A stretch of DNA of 16,778 nucleotides from Bryobacterales bacterium (GTDB lineage Bacteria > Acidobacteriota > Terriglobia > Bryobacterales > Bryobacteraceae). The stretch is taken from the NCBI GenBank assembly GCA_003139735.1, contig PLGA01000085.1, forward strand, positions 1-16,778. The letters run 5' to 3'. A program made the translations under genes and the position numbers. Under the pieces are notes generated by a model. It saw only the letters and a program-made list of their open reading frames with translations, did no database searches and had not been told where the DNA came from. Shown piece by piece: positions 6,447-14,329 of this stretch (within the stretch, counting starts at the first letter, position 1; the number at the start of each line of letters is the position of its first letter).

Positions 6447-8232
6447 AGACATTCTCAACCCTATCGCTGGAGATAACCCGGGCGGCCAGAGCCTGCGTTA
6501 CGCTCCCGTCTACGACAGGATCAAGGAAGCTCGCCGCGAAGACGACGAGTTAGCCCAAGGCGCCTGGCAGCACGAGCGCAAGGTGGCCGACTGGGTCGAG
6601 GTCGCCAAGCTCTGCCAGGATGCCATCGCCACCCAGAGCAAGGACCTGCAACTGGCGGTCTGGCTCGCGGAGGCTCAACTCAAGCGGGAAGGCGTCCGCG
6701 CCTTCGGCGAGGCCGTGCAATTGTGCCAGGGCCTGTTGGATAAGTTCTGGGACAATCTCTATCCCGAATTGGACGATGGCGACGCCGAACAACGCGCGGC
6801 CCCGCTCGATTGGCTTGGCTCCCGGTTGATTGTCGCGGTTAAGAGCGTTCCCCTGTGCCGTGACGGCTACAATTTCCTCCAGTACAAGGATTCGCGCACT
6901 GTCACTTACGAGGATCAGGCGCAGTCTAAGGAGCAGAAAACCGCTCGCGAGAAAGCCCTGAAAGAAGGTAAGCTCGCGCCTGAGTCCTTCGACAAGTCCT
7001 TCGTTGAAACCCCCAAGGCCTTTTACGCCGGCCTGGAAAAGCAATGCGACGCCACCCTGGCGAGCGTTGCCGCTCTCGACGAATCTGCCGGGCAGAAGTT
7101 CGGTGACGTGGCCCCGGGGTTCGGCAGGCTCAAGGAAGGTTTGGCGGAAGTCCGTCTGGTAGTCCACGGCCTTCTGCAAAAGAAACGCGAAACAGAGCCG
7201 GACCCTGTGGAAGAGGTTCCGGCGGAGATCGCAGAAGCAACCGCCGAAGCCGAAGCGGGCGAAGCAGGCGAACCAGCCGCCGTGGGGGGATCTTTCACGG
7301 GCTTGGGTGGTCTGGTTTCTGCGGAACCCGCCGAACGCCGCGAAGCCATCGCTTCCGTGGTGGCGGCCGCGGCGGTTCTCCGCAAGCGCGATCCTTTCAG
7401 TCCCGCGCCTTACCTGATGCTGCGGGGCCTCCGCTGGGGCGAGTTGCGCGGCTCATCCGACCCGGTCGTCCTCGAAGCTCCGCCGAGCGACCTCCGCCAG
7501 CGGGTCAAAGCTCTGGCGACGCGCAACCGCTGGACCGAGCTTTTGGAGCTTGCCGAACAGGTGATGGCACTCCCGTGCAGCCGCGCATGGCTCGATCTGC
7601 AGCGCTTCGTGGTAGAGGCCTGCACGGCGCTGGGCGACAATTACAACACCATTGCCGTCGCCATCCGCTCCGAGTTGCGCACGCTGCTGCGCGACCTGCC
7701 GCAGCTCCTCGACGCCAGCCTCACAGACGACACCCCCGCGGCCAATTCCGAAACGCAAAAGTGGCTGCGCGAACTCCTCGCGGAACCTTCCGGTGACCCG
7801 CCGTTGCCCGCCGCGCCGCACGGCCCCGCCGTCGACGACCCGCGCGCGCCCGGCTGGCAGAAGCGCTTTGTCGATCCGCAGGCTCTTGCCCAGGAGGCCA
7901 TGCGGTCTGGCCAGCAGCCGAAAGCCATCGAAATCTTGCAGCGCGAAGTGGAACGCGCCCCCAGCGGCCGCGCCCGCTTCCTGCGCAAAATGCAACTGGC
8001 GCAGGTCTGCATCGCCGCCGGCAAGGACAGCATCGCCCAGCTTTTGCTGGATGAGCTGGCCGCCGCCATCGAGACGCATAAACTGGACGATTGGGAGGAT
8101 CGCGAAACGGCCGGGCGGGCCCTCGTATTTCTGCTCCAGAGCAGCAAGAAGATCCAGGCCGACGCCAAAGCCAAACAGGCGCTGTTCGAGCGCATCTGCC
8201 GGCTCGATCCCGTTCAGGCCCTGTCGGTATAA
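6433..8232 (+). CDS. tssA: T6SS assembly cap/priming protein TssA (ImpA N-terminal domain)
   Basis: The product is 599 aa. The ImpA_N domain covers about residues 7-130, with the telling NPIAGDNPGGQSLRYAPVYD, WVEVAKLCQDAI, LAVWLAEAQLKREG and LLDKFWDNLYPELDDGD segments. An Ala/Glu-rich linker (about 253-286) separates it from a middle domain (RREAIASVVAAAAVLRKRDP, then LMLRGLRWGELR) and a helical C-terminal part (about 473-590) with repeat-like helices and LDDWEDRETAGRALVFLLQS. TssA recruits baseplate and tube parts and coordinates sheath/tube growth at the distal end. The ATG at 6433 lies within the end of tagJ. It ends 3 bp before tssE. Its length and C-terminal type fit an ImpA-like TssA rather than a short form. 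Confidence 0.92.
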   Translation: MPLREDILNPIAGDNPGGQSLRYAPVYDRIKEARREDDELAQGAWQHERKVADWVEVAKLCQDAIATQSKDLQLAVWLAEAQLKREGVRAFGEAVQLCQGLLDKFWDNLYPELDDGDAEQRAAPLDWLGSRLIVAVKSVPLCRDGYNFLQYKDSRTVTYEDQAQSKEQKTAREKALKEGKLAPESFDKSFVETPKAFYAGLEKQCDATLASVAALDESAGQKFGDVAPGFGRLKEGLAEVRLVVHGLLQKKRETEPDPVEEVPAEIAEATAEAEAGEAGEPAAVGGSFTGLGGLVSAEPAERREAIASVVAAAAVLRKRDPFSPAPYLMLRGLRWGELRGSSDPVVLEAPPSDLRQRVKALATRNRWTELLELAEQVMALPCSRAWLDLQRFVVEACTALGDNYNTIAVAIRSELRTLLRDLPQLLDASLTDDTPAANSETQKWLRELLAEPSGDPPLPAAPHGPAVDDPRAPGWQKRFVDPQALAQEAMRSGQQPKAIEILQREVERAPSGRARFLRKMQLAQVCIAAGKDSIAQLLLDELAAAIETHKLDDWEDRETAGRALVFLLQSSKKIQADAKAKQALFERICRLDPVQALSV

Positions 8233-8235
8233 ACC

Positions 8236-8727
8236 ATGCCCCGAAACGGTCCCGATGCGGCGGTCACTTTGTCGGTGCTGGACCGGCTGATCGACGCCGA
8301 CCCGCGCACCTCGAGCGAAGCGCCCCTCACCCGCGCGCAATCCGTCCGGGCCCTGCGAGATGCGGTGCGCCGCGACCTGGAATGGCTCCTCAATACCCGT
8401 CAAGTGGCCTTTCCACCCTCCGAAGGTTTCCGCGAACTCAACCGCTCGGTATACGTCTACGGTTTGCCGGACTTCACCGGGTACACCATGGCGTCCGCCG
8501 CCGCGGAGGCCCGGTTGACGCGCCAGTTGCAATTCGCCTTGAAGCTCTTTGAGCCGCGTCTGGCCAGGGTGCGCGTGGTTCCGCTCGAGCCGCTCGCCGC
8601 CGGCAGCCGCACCTTCCGCTTCCGCATCGAAGGCCTGCTCATGATGGATCCCGCGCCCGAACATATCTCCTTCGACACGGTCTTGAAGCTCAGCACCAAC
8701 CAGTGCGAGGTCCAGGATGCGGGATGA
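8236..8727 (+). CDS. tssE: T6SS baseplate wedge protein TssE (gp25-like)
   Basis: The product is 163 aa. It contains a gp25-like domain with the family signature VRRDLEWLLNTRQ (about 44-56), then FRELNRSVYVYGLPDF, and the late strand pattern FRFRIEGLLMM. Despite the old name 'lysozyme-like', this domain is structural. By homology with phage T4 gp25 it connects the baseplate to the first sheath ring. The ATG lies 3 bp after the tssA stop and has no strong ribosome-binding site, suggesting coupling. It overlaps tssF by 11 nt. The tssE-F-G order is the standard baseplate module. Confidence 0.94.
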   Translation: MPRNGPDAAVTLSVLDRLIDADPRTSSEAPLTRAQSVRALRDAVRRDLEWLLNTRQVAFPPSEGFRELNRSVYVYGLPDFTGYTMASAAAEARLTRQLQFALKLFEPRLARVRVVPLEPLAAGSRTFRFRIEGLLMMDPAPEHISFDTVLKLSTNQCEVQDAG

Positions 8728-10558
8728 CCTCCTTCTGTATTACGAACGCGAGCTGACCTACCTGCGCGAGATGGGCGCGCAATTCGCCGAGAAATACCCG
8801 AAAATCGCCGCGCGCCTCATGATCGAGGAGTCCAAAGAATCCGAAGACCCTCACGTGGAGCGTCTGCTCGAGTCCTTCGCCTTCCTGTCGGCGCGCGTGC
8901 ACCTGAAGCTCGACGACGATTTTCCCGAGATCACCGAAGCCTTGCTCGGACTGGTCTACCCGCATTTCATCCGGCCGATTCCCTCCATGTCGATTGTGGA
9001 ATTCCGTCTCGACATGGAACGCGGCAAGCTGACCACCGGTATGAAAATCGATCGCGGCACGACGCTCTATTCGCGCCCCGTCGGCGGCGTCCCGTGCAAG
9101 TTCCGCACCTGCTTCGACGCCACCCTGTGGCCGGTCGCCGTGACCGCCGCCGAATGGAAAAGCCCCGGCCAGTTGAACCCGCCTTTGCGCGCCCCCGACG
9201 CCGCCGCCGCCCTTCGATTGGTGGTGAACTCCGCGCCGGACGCCCCGCTGCCCAAGCTGGGGCTCGATTGTCTCCGCTTTCACCTCACCGGCGAAAACAA
9301 CCTGGTGCACGCCCTGTATGAGCTGCTTTGTTCCAAGCTCACGCGCATCGTGGTCCGCGACCCGGCCAATCCCAAAGTTCCCCCCGTCACTCTGCCGGCT
9401 TCCTCGGTGCGCCCGGTCGGATTCGCCGAAGACGAAGGCATGGCCCCGTACCCGCTGCGCTCGCACATCGGCTACCGCATCCTGCAGGAGTTTTTCGCGT
9501 TCCCCAGCAAGTTCCTTTTCCTCGACGTAGCGGGTCTCGACGCGGCGTGGAGCGCGGGCTTCCGCAATAGCGCGGAGTTGATTTTCCTGTTTTCAAGCGC
9601 CGGCGACGAGGAGCGCGCGCAGCGCCTGGAGATGGGCGTTTCTCCCAGAACGTTTCGCCTCGGCTGCGTTCCCATCGTCAATCTGTTCCCGCAGACCGCC
9701 GATCCCATTCTGCTCGACCAGCGCAAGTACGAATACCAGATCAAACCGGACATCCGCCGCCCCACGGCCGTCGAAGTCTTCTCCGTCGACGAGGTCGGCT
9801 CCATCGATGCCGATACCCGTGAAGTCGTGACCTACCGCCCGTTTTACTCCTACCGCCAGGAAACCGGCGGCGCTGGTAACGAGTGCTACTGGATCGCCAA
9901 TCGCCGCCTTTCCAACCGCTTGAACGACGACGCTTCGGACATGTACATCTCGCTGGTGGACCGCTCCGGGCGAACCGCTTTCCCCGACCTCGACACGCTG
10001 ACGGTGCGCACCACCTGCACCAACCGGAATCTGCCCGCCCGTCTGCCTTTTGGCAATGAGGACGGTGATTTTGAGCTGGAAGGCGGCGCTAATATCAAGA
10101 GCATCGTGGCCCTCACTAAACCTACTCTTCCGTTGCGGCCCCCCGCATCGAAAATGGCCCTCTGGCGCCTGATTTCGCATCTCTCGCTCAATCACTTGTC
10201 CCTGGTGGCGGACGGCCGCGACGCTCTCCAGCAGATCCTCCGCCTTTACGACTTCACGGAGTCCCCGTTCGCCCAGAAGATGATCGAAGGGATCGCTGAT
10301 TTGAAGAGCCGTCCCCACTTCGCGCCCATCGTCTCGGAAAACGGCGTGACCTTCGCGCGCGGCACCCGCGTCGAACTCGAACTCGACGAGGAGCAGTTCG
10401 TGGGCGGCGGCGTCTATCTGTTCGCCAGCGTGATCGAGCGCTTCCTGGCGCTTTACGCTACCCTGAACAGCTTCACTCAGCTTACCGCCCGAACCCGGCA
10501 GAGAAAGGAGGCGATCCGCGAATGGCCCCCGCGAGCGGGACAGAAAATCCTGGTCTGA
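8717..10558 (+). CDS. tssF: T6SS baseplate protein TssF (VasA/ImpG)
   Basis: The product is 613 aa, the normal length. The opening is diagnostic: LLLYYERELTYLREMGAQFA, then FAEKYPKIAARL, DPHVERLLESFAFLSARVHL and ITEALLGLVYPHFIRPIPSM. Further along are YPLRSHIGYRILQEFFAFPS and the C-terminal GGGVYLFASVIERFLALYAT region. TssF forms the baseplate wedge with TssE, TssG and TssK in the cytoplasm below the membrane complex. A GAGG 6 nt before the ATG serves as ribosome-binding site inside the end of tssE. The 3' end overlaps tssG by 37 nt, the longest overlap in the operon. Confidence 0.96.
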   Translation: MRDDLLLYYERELTYLREMGAQFAEKYPKIAARLMIEESKESEDPHVERLLESFAFLSARVHLKLDDDFPEITEALLGLVYPHFIRPIPSMSIVEFRLDMERGKLTTGMKIDRGTTLYSRPVGGVPCKFRTCFDATLWPVAVTAAEWKSPGQLNPPLRAPDAAAALRLVVNSAPDAPLPKLGLDCLRFHLTGENNLVHALYELLCSKLTRIVVRDPANPKVPPVTLPASSVRPVGFAEDEGMAPYPLRSHIGYRILQEFFAFPSKFLFLDVAGLDAAWSAGFRNSAELIFLFSSAGDEERAQRLEMGVSPRTFRLGCVPIVNLFPQTADPILLDQRKYEYQIKPDIRRPTAVEVFSVDEVGSIDADTREVVTYRPFYSYRQETGGAGNECYWIANRRLSNRLNDDASDMYISLVDRSGRTAFPDLDTLTVRTTCTNRNLPARLPFGNEDGDFELEGGANIKSIVALTKPTLPLRPPASKMALWRLISHLSLNHLSLVADGRDALQQILRLYDFTESPFAQKMIEGIADLKSRPHFAPIVSENGVTFARGTRVELELDEEQFVGGGVYLFASVIERFLALYATLNSFTQLTARTRQRKEAIREWPPRAGQKILV

Positions 10559-11565
10559 CGCCGGCGGCCGCCTCCCTGGCCGTCGTGCGCAGCGACCTGC
10601 GCGAACATCCCGGCCGCTACGACTTCTTTCAAGCCGTGCGGCTCGTGTTGCGCATGTTGAACCAGCGCGGCGCGCGCGCCTCGGCCACCCGCGAGGCTCT
10701 GCGCTTCCGCGTCAACAACTCGCTCGCGTTCCCGCCCAGCCAGATCGATTCCATCGACTGGCAAGGCGACGTGCCTGTCATGGCCGTGAATTTCATGGGC
10801 CTCACCGGCCCCATGGGCGTCCTGCCGCGCGTCTATACGGAGCTGGTCGTGTCGCGCAACCGCACCCGCGACCGCTCCCAGGCGGACTTCTTCGACATCT
10901 TCAACCACCGCATGATCTCCCTGTTCTACCAGGCATGGGAAAAGTACCGCTCCCCGGTGGGATACGAGCGCGACGGCGAGGACCGCGTCTCGAAGTACCT
11001 CATGTCGCTCATCGGCCTGGGTACCGGCGGCCTGCGGGACCGCTCGGTAGTCCGCGACGATTCGCTGCTCTATTACGCCGGCCTTCTGTCCCTGCAGCCG
11101 CGTTCCGCCGTTGCGATTCGGGGCATACTCCAAGACTATTTCGGCATTCCCGTGGAGGTGGAGCAGTTCGTGGGCGCCTGGCAGCGTCTGGGGAAACCCG
11201 ATCAGTGCGAACTCGGCAACGGTACGTCGTTCACCTCGCAGCTCGGAGTGGGGACTGTGGTGGGCGACGAAATATGGGACCGGCAGTCTCGAATCCGCCT
11301 GAAATTGGGACCGTTGACCGAGCGCCAGTACCTGGGCTTTTTGCCCGGCGGAACCGCTTACCAACCCTTGCGCGAGCTGGCCCGGTTCTCCTGCGGCATT
11401 CATCTGGAAATTGAGGTTCAGCTCAGCCTTCGGCGCGAAGCGGTACCGCGCTGCGAGTTGGGCGAAGTTGGTTTGACGGGGCCGCGATTGGGCTGGTTCT
11501 CCTGGATAAAGTCCGGGTTGGACTTCGATCGCTCGCCCGAGGATACGGTGTTCCTGTTGGCATAG
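10522..11565 (+). CDS. tssG: T6SS baseplate protein TssG (VasB/ImpH)
   Basis: The product is 347 aa, typical of the family. Landmarks are RYDFFQAVRLVLRML (about 32-46), NSLAFPPSQI, VNFMGLTGPMGVLPRVYTEL, FFDIFNHRMISLFYQAWEKY and the late LTERQYLGFLPGG. The ATG at 10522 follows a strong AAAGGAGG (10504-10511) located within tssF, so this start is well supported despite the 37-nt overlap. Two TssG copies normally pair with TssF in each baseplate wedge. A 10-bp gap with its own ribosome-binding sequence leads to clpV. Confidence 0.95.
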   Translation: MAPASGTENPGLTPAAASLAVVRSDLREHPGRYDFFQAVRLVLRMLNQRGARASATREALRFRVNNSLAFPPSQIDSIDWQGDVPVMAVNFMGLTGPMGVLPRVYTELVVSRNRTRDRSQADFFDIFNHRMISLFYQAWEKYRSPVGYERDGEDRVSKYLMSLIGLGTGGLRDRSVVRDDSLLYYAGLLSLQPRSAVAIRGILQDYFGIPVEVEQFVGAWQRLGKPDQCELGNGTSFTSQLGVGTVVGDEIWDRQSRIRLKLGPLTERQYLGFLPGGTAYQPLRELARFSCGIHLEIEVQLSLRREAVPRCELGEVGLTGPRLGWFSWIKSGLDFDRSPEDTVFLLA

Positions 11566-11575
11566 GGGAGAAGAT

Positions 11576-14281
11576 ATGGGACTCAATCTACGATCGCTCA
11601 TCGCGAAACTGGACGACACGGCGCGCCTGGCGCTCGAGGCTTCCGCGGGATTCTGCTTATCCCGGACTCACTACGACGTTGAAATCGAGCATTACTTGAT
11701 GAAGCTGCTCGATTCGAGCGATGGCGATTTTGCCTGCATCCTGAAACAATTCGGCGTCGACAAATCGCGCCTGGCCGTGGAGTTGACGCGCAGCCTCGAC
11801 AAACTCAAGTCCGGCAACGCGCGCACGCCGGCCCTGAGCCCGTCCCTGCTGAAGATGTTCACCCAGGGCTGGACCATAGGCTCGATCGACTTCGAGGCTA
11901 CGCGCATCCGCACCGGGTTCACCATCCTCGCGCTGGTCTCCGACGACGAACTGGCGCGCATCGTGCGCGATGTCAGCCGGGAGATGCAGAAGATCCCCGC
12001 CGACTCGCTCAAGAAAGACTTCCTGGCAACGGTCGCGAGTTCCGTCGAAAGCGAGGAAATGGCGTCCGCCGAAGCCGCCGCGCCGGAAGGCGGCCCGCGC
12101 CCCGCTGTGGGCGGCAAGACCCCCAACCTCGATCAGTACACCGTCAACCTCACCGAGAACGCCCGCCAGGGTAAGGTGGACCCCGTTCTGGCGCGCGATT
12201 CCGAAATCCGCCAGGTGATCGATATCCTCACCCGCCGCCGTCAGAACAACCCCATTCTGGTCGGGGAAGCCGGCGTCGGCAAGACCGCCGTGGTGGAGGG
12301 CTTTGCTCTGCGCATCGCGCAAGGCGACGTGCCGCCGGTGCTGAAGAACGTCGCCGTAAGAACCCTGGACCTGGCGCTGCTTCAAGCCGGGGCGGGCGTC
12401 AAGGGCGAATTCGAAAACCGCCTCAAGGGATTAATCAACGAAGTCAAAGCCTCGCCCACGCCCATCATCCTGTTCATCGATGAGGCCCACACCATGATCG
12501 GGGCGGGCGGCCAGGCCGGCCAGAACGACGCCGCCAATCTCCTCAAGCCGGCCCTCGCCCGCGGCGAATTGCGTACCGTCGCCGCCACCACCTGGTCTGA
12601 GTACAAGAAGTACTTCGAAAAGGACCCGGCCCTGGCGCGCCGCTTCCAGTTGGTCAAGGTCGAGGAACCCACCGAAACCCAATGCGCCCTCATGCTGCGG
12701 GGAGTGGTTCCGACTCTCGAAAAACATCACAAAGTTCGCATCCTCGATGAAGGATTGCTGGCCGGCGTCAAGCTCTCGCACCGCTACCTGCCGGACCGCC
12801 AGTTGCCCGACAAGGCCATCAGCGTCCTCGATACGGCCTGCGCCCGCCTGGCGCTGGGCCAGAACTCCACGCCCCCGGCCATTGAGGATGCCATGCGCAC
12901 CATCGAGGATCTCGCGGTGCAGACCCGCATCCTCGCGCGGGAAGCCGCCGCCGGCGCGGATCACGCGGAGCGTCTGGCCTCCATCGCCGAGAAAAAGACC
13001 GCCACCGAAGCGCGCCTCCAGGAATTGACCAGCCGCTTTGAGAAGGAACGCGATCTGGTCTCTCGCATTCGGGAAATCCGCGCGCAACTGGAGACCGGCA
13101 GCGCCCCCGCGCCGCCGCCCCCCGCGGAACCCGCGCCCGCCGGCGCTGCCGTTGCCGTTGCGACGGCTCCCGCCGCCGTCGAGGCTCCGCCCGATCCCGA
13201 TCGACTGCGCTCCCAGCTTGCCGAACTGAACGCCGAGCTGGCCGCCATGCAGGGCGAAACGCCGCTCTTGCGCGTCTGCGTGGATGCCCAGATCATCGGC
13301 GAGGTGGTTTCCGCCTGGACGGGCATCCCCGTCGGCAAGATGCTTAAGGATGAAATCGCCACCGTGCTCACCCTGGAGCAGCATCTCGGCTCGCGCGTCA
13401 TCGGCCAGGACCACGCCCTCGCCGGCATCAGCCAGCGCGTACGCACCGCCCGCGCCGGTCTGGACGACCCCGGCAAGCCGGTGGGCGTCTTCCTGCTGGT
13501 CGGCCCCAGCGGCGTCGGCAAAACCGAGACCGCCCTGGCGCTTTCCGACCTCCTCTTCGGCGGCGAGCGCAACATGATCGGCATCAATATGTCGGAGTTC
13601 CAGGAAGCCCACACCGTCTCTACCCTCAAGGGATCGCCTCCCGGCTATGTGGGCTATGGCGAAGGCGGCGTGCTCACCGAAGCCGTCCGCCGCCGTCCCT
13701 ACTCCGTGGTCCTGCTCGATGAAGTCGAGAAGGCCCACCCTGACGTTCTGGAGCTCTTCTTCCAGGTGTTCGACAAGGGCCAGATGGAAGATGGCGAAGG
13801 CCGCGAGATCGATTTCAAGAACACCATCATCATCCTGACCTCCAACGCCGCCACCGACAGCATTATGAAGCTCACCGCCGATCCCGAGACCATGCCTTCG
13901 CAGGAGGGGCTGGTCAAAGCCATCAAGCCGGAGCTTGACAAAATCTTCAAGCCCGCTTTCCTGGGCCGCCTCGTGATCATCCCGTACTTCCCCATACGCG
14001 ACGAATCGCTCAAGAAAATCATTGTGCTCAAGCTCGCCAAAATCCAGCGGCGGCTACTCGAAACCCACCGCATCGCGTTCACTTACGACGGCGCGCTGGT
14101 CGATGAAGTGGCCCGCCGCTGCACTGAGGTCGAAAGCGGCGCCAGAAACGTGGATAATATACTGACGAATACCATGTTGCCGGAAATCTCCGTGCAGATC
14201 CTGGGCAAGATCGCCGAAGGCCTCAGGCCCGAAAGCGTGCACGTGGGCGTAGGCGAAGGCGGAGCGTTTACCTATTCGTAG
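11576..14281 (+). CDS. clpV: T6SS sheath-recycling AAA+ ATPase ClpV (TssH)
   Basis: The product is 901 aa. An N-terminal helical domain (about 1-165) is followed by two AAA+ modules. The first has Walker A GEAGVGKT (230-237) and Walker B LFIDEAH (299-305). The second has Walker A GPSGVGKT (643-650) and Walker B LLDEVEKAH (713-721). Both are intact, so it should be an active ATPase. The middle domain is interrupted by an Ala/Pro-rich stretch at about 508-545. VSAWTGIPVGKML before the second module is typical of ClpB/ClpV. The gene context and the N-terminal domain favour ClpV over the chaperone ClpB. It unfolds TssC from contracted sheaths, here probably with help from TagJ. GGGGAG (11565-11570) precedes the ATG by 5 nt. 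Confidence 0.96.
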   Translation: MGLNLRSLIAKLDDTARLALEASAGFCLSRTHYDVEIEHYLMKLLDSSDGDFACILKQFGVDKSRLAVELTRSLDKLKSGNARTPALSPSLLKMFTQGWTIGSIDFEATRIRTGFTILALVSDDELARIVRDVSREMQKIPADSLKKDFLATVASSVESEEMASAEAAAPEGGPRPAVGGKTPNLDQYTVNLTENARQGKVDPVLARDSEIRQVIDILTRRRQNNPILVGEAGVGKTAVVEGFALRIAQGDVPPVLKNVAVRTLDLALLQAGAGVKGEFENRLKGLINEVKASPTPIILFIDEAHTMIGAGGQAGQNDAANLLKPALARGELRTVAATTWSEYKKYFEKDPALARRFQLVKVEEPTETQCALMLRGVVPTLEKHHKVRILDEGLLAGVKLSHRYLPDRQLPDKAISVLDTACARLALGQNSTPPAIEDAMRTIEDLAVQTRILAREAAAGADHAERLASIAEKKTATEARLQELTSRFEKERDLVSRIREIRAQLETGSAPAPPPPAEPAPAGAAVAVATAPAAVEAPPDPDRLRSQLAELNAELAAMQGETPLLRVCVDAQIIGEVVSAWTGIPVGKMLKDEIATVLTLEQHLGSRVIGQDHALAGISQRVRTARAGLDDPGKPVGVFLLVGPSGVGKTETALALSDLLFGGERNMIGINMSEFQEAHTVSTLKGSPPGYVGYGEGGVLTEAVRRRPYSVVLLDEVEKAHPDVLELFFQVFDKGQMEDGEGREIDFKNTIIILTSNAATDSIMKLTADPETMPSQEGLVKAIKPELDKIFKPAFLGRLVIIPYFPIRDESLKKIIVLKLAKIQRRLLETHRIAFTYDGALVDEVARRCTEVESGARNVDNILTNTMLPEISVQILGKIAEGLRPESVHVGVGEGGAFTYS

Positions 14282-14299
14282 ACGGAGCGGATTCAGAAT

Positions 14300-14317
14300 C
14301 GGCCGCCGCAACGGCCG
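14300..14317 (+). other. GC-rich hairpin in the clpV-vgrG gap, next to the vgrG ribosome-binding site
   Basis: CGGCCG at 14300-14305 and again at 14312-14317 can pair across a 6-nt loop. The right arm touches the GGGGGA (14317-14322) that would serve as ribosome-binding site for the TTG start of vgrG. It could lower or modulate VgrG translation relative to its neighbours. There is no T-run, so it is not a terminator. The stem is short, so this is a modest claim. Confidence 0.3.
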
Positions 14318-14329
14318 GGGGACCATAGC

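Noticed and set aside
7453..8664. 403-codon open frame on the - strand opposite tssA and tssE
   Set aside because: Antisense shadow with no domain; both + strand genes are canonical and tightly coupled.
12431..13738. 435-codon open frame on the - strand opposite clpV
   Set aside because: It is an antisense shadow of GC-rich codons. Its translation is Gly/Ala/Asp/His-rich with no recognisable domain, while the + strand frame encodes the intact AAA+ motifs.
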